Below are positions 25,779 through 35,003 of a DNA stretch of 64,000 nucleotides, piece after piece. The first letter of the stretch is position 1. Each line of letters starts with the position of its first letter. Location: contig JANATF010000004.1 in NCBI GenBank assembly GCA_029449245.1, positions 2,170,001 through 2,234,000 of the forward strand, read 5' to 3'. Below the pieces are notes generated by a model. It saw only the letters and a program-made list of their open reading frames with translations. It did no database searches and was not told where the DNA came from. This DNA comes from Mortierella alpina. Its lineage: Eukaryota; Mortierellomycota; Mortierellomycetes; Mortierellales; Mortierellaceae. A program made the translations under genes and the position numbers.

Positions 25779-26906
25779 ATGCTCCTTTGCACCAACGTGA
25801 TGATGACGAGGGCAGCGCTGTTGCTATCAGTTATTCTAGCCTTCGCCATCGGCACGGTTTCGTCACTGAACGCTTCCTTGGCTTCTGCCAAGATCTATCA
25901 TTGGGAACTCGACAACCTTCCGGTCACCATCTCCAAGCTCAAGAAACCCTTTCATTTGGAGAAAAGCTTAAAGCCTGGCAATAACCCGTTCGACATCATC
26001 CTAGACCCCATATCGGCCTCTCAAAACTCTTCGGCGCGTGTCTTGCGATCTATCTACCCGGCTCACTCGTACGCTCGATCAGGACACAAGCACAGTTCGT
26101 TCGTCTCGTCTCCCTTGCCAGCTGAGGCGTTTCAGGGTCCTAAAAGCCGCTTCATTCGTTTGGAGTACCAAATGCTATTCCAACCTGGATTCGACTGGGT
26201 CCGTGGTGGCAAACTGCCTGGAATCCTACTGGGGAGTGAAAAGGGCTGCAACGCAGGGTGCTCGGGAGGTGGAACGGCAGAGAACTGCTTCTCGACACGG
26301 ATGATGTGGCGTGCCAAAGGATTGGGTGAGATGTATATGTATGCGGCTCGATCAGTGTATTTTCCAGAGCAGCCGGCAGAGACATGTCAGGGAGGACTGA
26401 ACAGGCCATCCCAGGAAGCCATGGCCCTGCTTGAAAAGAGGCAAATCCAGGCGGCTGATATCCCGGAAGACGAGAGTCGGATCACCCGCCGCGGTCTCAG
26501 GGCATCTTGCCTTCAAGGAGCGAAAATCACTGTTAGTCCGGGCGCGACCAATGTGTGCAATCCTGCATACGGGATCTCCATCGGTCGTGGGGGTGCATTC
26601 AAGTTCCGGTCTGGATTGTGGCACAATGTCACACAGATTGTTAAAATCAACTCCAAAGGGAACGCAGTTCGGGATGGATATTTGGCTGTCTTTCTTGACG
26701 GGCAAGCTGTTATCCAGGCCAAGAATTTGGTTGTGCTCAAGGGCGGATACTCTGGTAACAACGACGCCGGTGTCTCGGACCAGGTCAAGTTTATGTTTTC
26801 GTCGTTCTTTGGCGGCAGTAGTAAGAGCTATGAAACACCCGTGGAGCAGTGGATAGCCTGGAAGGGGTTCAAGATGACTACCAGCGTGGACAACATCTGG
26901 CAGTAG
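25779..26906 (+). CDS. secreted polysaccharide lyase, family PL14-like
   Basis: This is a single-exon gene of 375 residues beginning MLLCTNVMMTRAALLLSVILAF, a signal peptide. Family PL14 enzymes cleave uronic-acid polymers such as alginate or glucuronan by beta-elimination. The hallmark stretch is present around residues 125-190: LEYQMLFQPGFDWVRGGKLPG, then CSGGGTAENCFSTRMMWRAKGLGEMYMYA, matching the conserved beta-jelly-roll core with its GGKLPG loop and FSTRxMWR strand. Later strands include KFRSGLWHNVTQIVKIN and GYLAVFLDGQAVI, and the C-terminus keeps SSFFGGSS plus W-x-A-W-K-G-F. A Ser/Asn-rich linker precedes the core and a roughly 45-residue Glu/Arg-rich insert, including LEKR, interrupts it. 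The substrate cannot be read from sequence. It follows the giant cysteine-rich secreted gene on the same strand. Confidence 0.88.
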   Translation: MLLCTNVMMTRAALLLSVILAFAIGTVSSLNASLASAKIYHWELDNLPVTISKLKKPFHLEKSLKPGNNPFDIILDPISASQNSSARVLRSIYPAHSYARSGHKHSSFVSSPLPAEAFQGPKSRFIRLEYQMLFQPGFDWVRGGKLPGILLGSEKGCNAGCSGGGTAENCFSTRMMWRAKGLGEMYMYAARSVYFPEQPAETCQGGLNRPSQEAMALLEKRQIQAADIPEDESRITRRGLRASCLQGAKITVSPGATNVCNPAYGISIGRGGAFKFRSGLWHNVTQIVKINSKGNAVRDGYLAVFLDGQAVIQAKNLVVLKGGYSGNNDAGVSDQVKFMFSSFFGGSSKSYETPVEQWIAWKGFKMTTSVDNIWQ

Positions 26907-27416
26907 ATGGCGAAACATCATTCTTACCGCGACCTTACAGAAATGGCTATTATGCCTGTCAATACATTCCTTTTGTTCCATGGTACACCATGAATGCTGA
27001 ACGGGACATAATGAGGCATTGCCCAATAGTACAAGAGGGGACGTGCAGCAACTTGGCTGTATAAGTCGCCTCTCACACTGACGTTCAGAGTACAGGGCGG
27101 GTGCGTGCATCTGCTGCGGCGGATCCAGTCTTAAACAAGTACAATTTTTTTCTCCGGCGTGTCGCCGGATACATCACAGTTTCAATCAGTGACACGTCGA
27201 GCTGACCACCACGCCTTGGAGCAGAGAATCAGTATTTGAATACAACACATGGTTTGGCTTTGCACCGAAGGACTGCCTTGTCGAACCAATTTTTTTTGCA
27301 TGCTCCACGGGGGAGCCAGCTTCAACCACTACTGTGAACGCAGCGACATTTAACAGCAACATGGGTCAGCCAAGGTCAAAAAAGAGGCAACGTATCAAGA
27401 AGGATAAAGATAAATA
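26907..27416. other. 3' flank of the lyase gene, no clear gene
   Basis: An ATG at 27361 opens a 20-codon Lys/Arg-rich frame (MGQPRSKKRQRIKK) running into the inverted-repeat element. It could be a truncated exon, but I could not join it to a sensible second exon. Confidence 0.35.
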
Positions 27417-27803
27417 CACTCAGTGAGTGAACTCCTATATACACTCACCCTATGCTATTCCCATGTAAATTCACGAAATCATCAAATCGCTGCCGACAAC
27501 GCATTTTCGGCACGATCGCTGCCTAAGTGCAACCATAGATCCCTTGTACCCTGTCCTACGAATTCTTGAAGAAACGACAGCTTTTCGGTCACCCGAAGAC
27601 GAGAAAAATACAATACTTGCGAGAATATCGAGAGTGGCGAAACTTATGAACGAAGGATGATGGCCCCGTTGTGTGGAAAGTCATTCCCGCTGGGATAATG
27701 TGGTTTGGAGTGAGTTCACATAAGAGAGATAGTGAATAACGATCGAGAGAATTTACATGGGAATAGCATAGGGTGAGTGTATATAACGTTCACTCACTGA
27801 GTG
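27417..27803. mobile_element. 387-bp MITE-like element with 55-bp terminal inverted repeats
   Basis: Bases 27417-27472 reappear as the reverse complement at 27749-27803 with only a few differences in the middle. Each arm begins CACTCAGTGAGTGAAC, itself a near palindrome, so each end can also fold alone. The roughly 275-bp core has no coding frame. Size and arms fit a non-autonomous DNA transposon. No target duplication is obvious, so the superfamily is unknown. Confidence 0.7.
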
Positions 27804-28005
27804 TCAATATCTTCTTCCTATCAAGAAGATCACCATTGGCGAAGAAACACAGAAACAACTGACTGTGCGGGGCTGCCGAGTAGGTAATCCATCTTGGGAG
27901 GACAATGCGCAAAAAAAGGATTTTTCCCTCGGATACCGTTGTAATCTTTTTTTGTCCTCACATGGTTTGTTCGAGGGACAGGTGTTGTTGTCGTCATTAG
28001 GAATC

Positions 28006-28074
28006 AGCTTTCCCCAGGATTCGAACCTGGAACTTCTCCTCCACTCCCGGGAGATGCTACCGAACTAAAAAGCT
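28006..28074 (-). tRNA. tRNA-like sequence (pseudo-tRNA or tRNA-derived SINE)
   Basis: On the minus strand a 69-nt segment begins AGCTTTT and ends GAAAGCT, which pair as a 7-bp acceptor stem. A perfect T arm is present (CCAGG-TTCGAAT-CCTGG), with a consensus B box GGTTCGAATCC and a passable A box TAGTTCGGTAG. The D arm is shortened and cannot form a normal stem. The anticodon stem TCTCC/GGAGG closes a 7-nt loop whose middle reads GGA (serine) but lacks U33, and there is no long variable arm expected for serine. I therefore treat it as tRNA-like, probably non-functional or SINE-derived. Confidence 0.45.
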
Positions 28075-28191
28075 TTCAAAAATCTCAAAACTGAGAAATT
28101 ACATAGCATAAAGAAACAACCGGAAAATCATTCAATTAGAGAGGGTTGAGGCGTTCAATTACATATAGTTTGTTTTAGAGAGGGTCGGACT

Positions 28192-28875
28192 AGATCTCGG
28201 CGGCGAACAACAATCCATTGAGCTGGTCTATTTCCAGCCTGTACAGAGGGCTATCACCTGTGAAGCTGGGCACACAGTGGAAAAGACTATTCCGAGTACC
28301 CGCGTCAGTCGCTTTTGAAGTCGCTCACAAATTCGTCCGCTACCTGGAGAAGCAGGCTACCGAGTTGATCTGGAAGAACAGATGCACCACCACCGTGGAA
28401 TGGGAGGAGAGTCGTGGCATTCTTCCTGCCAGCAAGCGTGAAACCTATCGTGGCCCTCGCCAGCCATGGTGCACAGGTTTCAATCGCCCAGTGGACCGCT
28501 GCAGTTGTGGCCGTCCTAACACGGATCATGAGGCAGGCCAGTGCCCTGGACCTGTCAAGGATCCTCATGCTGCAGATGAGCAGCTACTCGCCACTTTAGC
28601 TGGCCGCCGCCATCCAACGATTATGGAGAGGATGGGGAAAATCCCCTTTTTATAACGATACTCAATTATCAGACGCTTTCTAAAGAAGCGGCAATGGTTG
28701 CGCGGGACTCATGCTCACACATGGGGGACGTGACTATACGAACGGTTAGTTGCTAAGAGCCGCCACTTCGTGGCAGCGGGAACCTTTCTTCTTCTAGTTT
28801 ACTCTATAGTTTGGAACTTATTGGCATGGTCTTCGGATAGTAAACTATTGTTATAAAAAAAAAAAAAAAAAAAAA
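28192..28875 (+). mobile_element. 5'-truncated LINE (non-LTR retrotransposon) insertion
   Basis: The insertion is bounded by a 15-bp target-site duplication, AGAGAGGGTCGGACT, at 28177-28191 and 28876-28890. It ends in a run of about 22 A (28855-28876). Together with the C-terminal reverse-transcriptase-type zinc segment inside, this identifies the 3' end of a LINE copy inserted by target-primed reverse transcription. Only 684 bp are present, so it cannot move by itself. Confidence 0.88.
28194..28655 (+). pseudogene. C-terminal fragment of a LINE polyprotein (zf-RVT type)
   Basis: The open frame begins at the truncation point and ends in TAA. It contains a Trp/Arg-rich segment (ELIWKNRCTTTVEWEESRGI) and a cysteine-histidine knuckle CSCGRPNTDHEAGQCPG. 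This arrangement is found at the C-terminus of fungal and plant LINE reverse transcriptase proteins. The reverse transcriptase and endonuclease domains are missing. The identification is by architecture and by the surrounding retro-insertion hallmarks. Confidence 0.7.
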
Positions 28876-28890
28876 AGAGAGGGTCGGACT

Positions 28891-30304
28891 GCCATAGTTA
28901 CATTAAGAAAGGGCAATGCAACAGTCGAAAACGGGTGGGTGGTAAAGAGCGAGTACTTGGGCAATCTCCCAGAAGTACAAGGCGCAGCTGTGGAGAAGGC
29001 CTGAGTTCTCGATCACAGGTGATGAGCCTATCGACGGTACCGGTGGGGCTAACAGAGACTGCAAAACCACTAGGAGGGACAAGGATTGGCAAGACTGGGC
29101 AACGCTTTAGTAGCTTATGCCCCTGGATAGTCGCTAAATTGCACATTATCATAGAAGTTTCAACCGCAATCGTTACGGTAGGTCTAGTTAGATAATAATA
29201 ATAAAAACAAAAACTGACGAAAACGCATCAACTCTATACGTCTGCTGCATGAAGTGGGTTAACTCTTAGCTGCAGATCCTCTGGCGCCCGTCGACGCTCA
29301 AAGCAACTTTTAATGTCGGCCGGTGAGGCATCCGATCTGGCCTCAACTCAATTTGCGCAAGTCCCAAACCCTCAGGAATACGATGATCAGACAGGAAACG
29401 ACAAGGAAAGCCTGCAAGAAGATTAATAGCAGACTATGAATCCAACGCACGGAACAAGTTTTGGAGAACCGAGGTGAGAACTCTGGAGGGAAATAACCCA
29501 TTAGGCTCGGAACTTGCACCGAAAAGTCAAAGTCGAGATACGGACCTGATTTCCCTTGGTCCTTACACAAGACACAGCTCTGGCTCAACGACATCGACCA
29601 CAACATGGCCACCTCGAGGTCTCCAGTGATTTTCTAAGCCTAGCCTACCTACTCTATGTAGTCTATATACACAACCGCAACGAGGGAGGTTCCTGAAAGT
29701 GTAACGTGCAGTCAAATACCTGAAAGGCCATATCCGCGCGGCATAGATGTGTTGCAGAGGGTCTGGGTTGACGGATGGATGTCAGGTACAGATCAAGAAA
29801 CTGTGCGCCCCTTGCTGATATTTTCAACTCGTTCGATGCCAACAGCGGGCTTTTTTTTCTCGCTCCATCCACACGCCCAAAACTCAATTGCTTCTTTGGA
29901 CCATCGACGACAGGACAAGCAGGGACTCTGATCGGTTCTCTTTTTATTTTCTTTTTTTTTATCAGGTACGTGTATGTTTGCACGCTCGGTCTGCTCCTGA
30001 TCTTGCGCCTTCCTCGCCCTTTCTTGGCCGCGGAGGAGCATGAAGATCGACATTTCCAAGGAAAGTGGGACGCACACGTTTTCAGGGACTAATGCTCGTT
30101 GCTTGCCTCCGTCCTTCCGTCCATCCATCCGTCCTTCCTTCTCTCGACCAGTTCTGTTTCTTTGTCTTTCTCTTTCGTTCCTTCCTTCCCGTTTTTACTC
30201 GTTACTTTCTTCCCGTTGTGTAATACCTGTTTGAACTTGTATATCCGTGTCACCTCCTCGATCTTTATTGCATTCCCATTCTTTTCACTTGTAACAAAAA
30301 AAAA
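28891..30304. other. intergenic region and promoter of the PUB1-like gene
   Basis: No gene is convincing here. A minus-strand frame at 29343-29612 has one hydrophobic segment but no family and no neighbouring exon. From about 30090 to 30240 the plus strand is a pyrimidine-rich leader (repeats of CTTCC/CCATC), typical for the 5' untranslated region of a highly expressed fungal gene. Confidence 0.4.
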
Positions 30305-32533
30305 ATGGATCAGTTTACCACACAGCAACAGCAGGGTTCCTCAGCTGTCTCGGTTACTTCTCAGCCAACCACTCCTGCCCCCGGCAGCTCGTCTGCGTCC
30401 TCTACAGCTGCTGGACCTGTTTCCTCTGCTTCATCAACTGCCACCGCCGCCGGCTCTGCTCCCGCCTTCCAGCCTGACGAGGACTCCAGGACGCTCTATG
30501 TCGGTAACCTGGATCAGAATGTGAACGAAGCTGCGCTTCAAGAGCTCTTCGCGCAGGCCGGTGGTGCTGTCGAGAGCGTCAAAATCATTCGTGACAAGAA
30601 CGTAAGTGATACACGATCTGTGAAGTTGAGGGACGGGAGTCGTCGGTTCATCTGTTCCCGTGGCGGGATTTCGTCCTTTATTTTATTATATTTATATTTT
30701 TCACGGATTACAATGTACCGCCTTACCTGCTCGTCTCGACGTTGTGGGCTGTGGTTTGCCTAAGCTGCGGCTCGATCACAAGGAGGAAAGGGTGTGAATG
30801 TCGCGTGCGGTGCTATCTGACAAAGCATTTTCATCCTTTTCCCTCTCCTGCCTCAAAAGTTTGCGCATCAAGGGGGTTTGAATTATGGATTCGTCGAATT
30901 TGCGGATCATGCAACTGCTGAACAGGCTCTGCAGGCTATGAACGGATATCGTGTCTTCCATCATGTAAGAAGTATTCCTCCAATTGATATTCGATAGATG
31001 GGGTCTAGCAAACGTTCAAAATCAACTCACAAAGAATTCTTATTGCATGGCGTGGATGTTGTCGTCCACAGGAACTCAAGGTCAACTGGGCATTCACTGG
31101 ACAAATGGCTGGCAAAGAGGATACTGCATGTGAGTCGCATTGACTGCTGCAGACGATGGTTGGAATGGTAGCATTAAATCTAACCCGAAAAACTCTGGTC
31201 TACATAGCGCACTACCATATCTTCATCGGAGACATCAGCCCCGAGATCAACGACGAGGCCTTGAGCAAGGCGTTTGGCGTTTTCGGAACCATGACGTATG
31301 TCTGAATCGACTCTCCAGTTGAGTTCAGGGATAAGTGAGAATGAATGACAGGCAACGTAGTAACATCTCTTATGATGGCCTTTCGCTTAGCGACGCTCGC
31401 GTCATGTGGGACGCCAACTCTGGCAAATCCAGGGGCTATGGTTTTGCTGCCTACAAGGAGCGAATTGTAAGTGGGATTGCAAAAGTATCGCACGAGGGCG
31501 CAGAATGGAGGATGTCTTTCTTGAAGCGGTCAAACACGTTTGCTTACGGTGCCTTGTTCTTACAGGATGCCGAGCGCGCCATCACAACCATGAACGGTCA
31601 GATTCTGGGCAACAGAGCTGTCCGTTGCAACTGGGCCAGTCAGCGCGGCATGCCTGGACCTGCCTTCCATCCCCATGGTATGATGTGAAACACAAGGATT
31701 ATATAGCTGAAGACGCCAGCCACTCTTTTCTAATGACTTGTCTCACATATCTGCTAAAAGGAATGCATCATGGAGGCAATTCGTTCAAGATGGTCACTGG
31801 ACAGGCTCCTCAATTCAACACCACTGTGTACGTCGGAAATCTTCCTCCCCACACCACCCAGGAGGACTTGGTGCCTTTCTTCCAGCCTTTTGGGTTCGTG
31901 GTCGACATGAGGCTGCAGGCGGAGCGCGGATTTGCGTTCGTGAAACTCGAGACTCACGAGAAGGCTGCAAATGCCATCGTTCGTCTTGCTGGCACTATGA
32001 TTAACGGACGCCCTGCCAAGGTAATTTGAATACAATGCCGGGGGTTTGGATTTATCTGGTAGTGGTAGGTTATGTGAGTGGCCAAGCTTTGTGAGGCAAG
32101 TACGCTAACGAATTTTTTTTTCTGTTAACCAATTTGAATTGCTAAAACAACTACAGCTGTCGTGGGGTAAGGATCGCACAGTCGAGAATGCGGCACGCAA
32201 CAACGCCTACGGTTATTATAACAATGGTTCTGGATATCCTATGGGTGGTCATCAGAACAATGGCGCTTATCCTTACTCGTACAACAACAACCACAACAAC
32301 CATAGCGGCCATCATCACAATAACCACCATAACAATAGCCATTATGGAGGCAATGGACAAGCCTATGGTCGCAATGGACCCCACGGTCACCACCAACACC
32401 ATAATCAGCATCATAATCAACATCACCACCAGCACCATCATCAAAACCAGCACCAACAGCATCACCACAACAGTCACCACATGAACCAGCACCACGGTCA
32501 GCACGCGTTCCACCAGCAGCAGCAGCAGCAGAT

Positions 32534-32573
<40 letters not shown>

Positions 32574-32741
32574 GCCGCAGGACTGGATGGTATTCCTGGA
32601 GCGACGGGATCATCAGCCTTGGCTGCAGGCAGCTCTGCTATGCCCCCGTCGAACGTGGGATCCAATGGTAGCAACAATGGACAGGAGGCTTTTGATCAGT
32701 TCAACCAGGCTCCTGGCGCAGGCTTTGGAGGTTCAAGATAA
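30305..32741 (+). CDS. PUB1: PUB1/TIA-1-like RNA-binding protein with three RRMs, eight exons
   Basis: Exons 30305-30601, 30860-30964, 31072-31129, 31208-31295, 31391-31466, 31566-31677, 31761-32020 and 32157-32741 join in phase to 526 residues. Three RNA recognition motifs are seen. RRM1 has TLYVGNLDQNV as RNP2 and LNYGFVEFAD as RNP1; RRM2 has HIFIGDISPEI and SRGYGFAAYK; RRM3 has TVYVGNLPPHT and ERGFAFVKLE. The linker CNWASQRGMPGP after RRM2 and KLSWGKDR after RRM3 match the Pub1/TIA-1/Nam8 group. These proteins bind U-rich mRNA and control stability, splicing or stress-granule assembly. The N-terminus is Ser/Ala/Gln-rich. The C-terminal 190 residues are prion-like: Asn/His-rich, then poly-Gln encoded by CAG repeats (32511-32575). 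Splice sites are canonical throughout. Confidence 0.93.
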
Positions 32742-35003
32742 AAAAAATTGCACATATTCAGCGAAAGGAACACAAAGAATGACGGCGGGTTAGAGCGAGG
32801 CGGATGGAGTGGAGTTGTTCTTAAGTATTTCCATGGAGAGCGGTAGTGGGCAGCGGGGAAGTCATAGCACACAATAAAAGAACCGCGGTGTAACGAAGAA
32901 AGTATGATCTCAACGCGATTGCGAATACTTCAATTGCGGGAAAGGATACCACGCATTTTAGAGTCAATTGCACACTCAATCACGTCTCCTACGAGCTCAT
33001 CGGAAAAACTATTGCTCACTGCTCGCTGCACAGCCATGTACTGCCTACCTAATGTGCATCGAGGTCGCAGCCCGCGACGTAATGAGTTGGTGATGCGACC
33101 TGATAACAACCAGTAGAGCATCATGCTCCGCAGCATTGCTGAGGGAGGGTGAGAAGTGGTGGGGGAGTTGGGATAGATTGCAATGCCATTGCTGTTCTGG
33201 ACTGACCCACAACACCCACCTCCCCATCCTTGTTGGATCTATCCCAAACAAATGATTGTGAGGTAGACACGTTGCCAAATGCCGCCGAGAGTCGCGGCTA
33301 TTGCGAAGCACCATGATTGCATAGTCAAGCTAAAAAAAGGACAAGAGAGGGGACAAAATGTTGTGGGAGCATGGCGAGGTGATCGAGTGGGGAGGGAGGG
33401 AAGATCGATAGGGCGGTTCTTGCAGCCCGAGCGCCACGCTTGAAGACGACGCGACCTTTTCGTTAGCATGCCTCGCTTGCGTAGTGTGCAGACAGGCACG
33501 GTCGGGGTCGCAATGGCACAGCGAGATAAAGAGATCGCGCGAGAGGCCTGACGACCTAAAAAAGACAACCCGCGTTTGTTCCTTGGGGTAAAAAAACAAA
33601 ATTCCATCGGCAGTTGGAATTTTGGGGCGGCAAACGTTATTTGCATATTTGCACACGAATGGCAGTCCCTGACGTTGAAGGGGCTTATTCTCGCAGGCTC
33701 GCTTGGCCCCTTCGCTCGCTCGGTGTTTGGTTGGTTTTGTTGGCCAGAGCTTCTTTCACGGCCTTCGTGGTCGCACGAAAAATGGGCAATCGACCTAAAT
33801 TTGTCGTCTTTGTTCACTGGCAGCAAGTTGTTGGTGCTTATCAATACAGAATCGCATTTCATGCTGCATTCATGAGATGGCTAGGTGCTGGGCGCGACGT
33901 GGGTGTGCAATCGATGCCATTGTACTTGTACTGAATCTCTTACGGTTAAAAAGAGATGAACGCGGTTCGTTCGTTCAGGACTCATATCCAATATACCCAG
34001 GATTCCAAGGTTCGGGGAAAATAATAAATCTTTGAATGAGAAACAAGGATAGAGCCAGGCGATTTGCGGTGTGCAGGACATACGTGGCCAACGGGTGGCG
34101 GTGGTGTCGACAATGCAAGTATGGATGCAGCTTGATCGCGTACAGCCGTGTGCAGGCGAGTTGTGATGGGCTGCCCTGAAATCTAGCACCAAGGCGATGG
34201 TGGAGTGTCCAAATCGAGAAGGCAAGGTTCCAGAGGGACAGAGCGGCAGACTGGTCCAAATGTTGGGGGCAATCTCGCAGCTGGCTGGGTTTCGTTTGAG
34301 ACGAGAAAGCCGAGGGTGAAAATTTTGTCTTCTATCGGAGGCAGTGGGGGGCGGGCGGCCGTGCTACGGCCTTGCGGGAAGCCAGGCGCATCGCATGGGC
34401 TGCCAGGGCTGGTGAGGAGGAGCTCGCTTAGACCCCACACAATGTTCACAATGTTGGATGGGGAGTGTGCAAAAAGAGCAATCAAAAAAGTACCAAAAAA
34501 AAAAAGAAAAAAAAAGATCCTGCCCTATCAGCTGGATAAGATATCCGTTGCTGTTGCTGGAGGTGTTGCGGATCAAGCTTCAACACAAGCGTGCTGTTGG
34601 GTGTTATATTATTCCCTACACTCTGAACCCCTTCTTTCGCTTCCTTCTTCCTCTTCTTCCCCATCCTCCTCCTCCATCTCCTCCGCAATCGTCTCTCCTC
34701 CCTCCGCCTCTTCATCTCGACCCCCATCCACTGTTCATTACTCATTATTGCATAGAACAACTTGCAGTCTCTTTTGTATTCTTTCTGTATCTACCTCGCA
34801 TCTCCTGCTGTTCTCTTGCATTATCTTCTTTCTCACCCACCTTTATCTTTTTTGTCGAAAACAAGAACATCCTATTGAAAAGTTGCATTCAATTGTCCTT
34901 CGTTCTCTTCGAAAAAGTTAACCGCTGAAAGCCGATACTTCATCCTCTACATCATCCCAGAAAAAAAACATATCTCAAAAAACCAGAACGCCTTTTCTTA
35001 ATC
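32742..35003. other. intergenic region and FAS promoter
   Basis: This is 2.2 kb between the PUB1-like gene and FAS. Long frames on either strand (for example 33239-33862 minus) have no recognisable domain and poor coding character. Just upstream of the FAS ATG, 34620-34930 is strongly CT-rich (TCTTCC/CTCC tracts), probably promoter and 5' leader of a strongly expressed gene. Confidence 0.4.

Noticed and set aside
27361-28068. Gene made of the ATG at 27361 spliced over the inverted-repeat element
   Set aside because: Every GT-AG pairing I tried leads to a stop within about 25 codons after the junction.
32151-32573. Antisense hydrophobic frame (poly-Leu/Val) opposite the PUB1-like tail
   Set aside because: It is the reverse reading of CAG/CAC repeats coding for Gln and His.
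33239-33862. 207-codon minus-strand frame between the PUB1-like gene and FAS
   Set aside because: Composition is not like a folded protein, there is no family match and no splice partner; it is probably promoter DNA.
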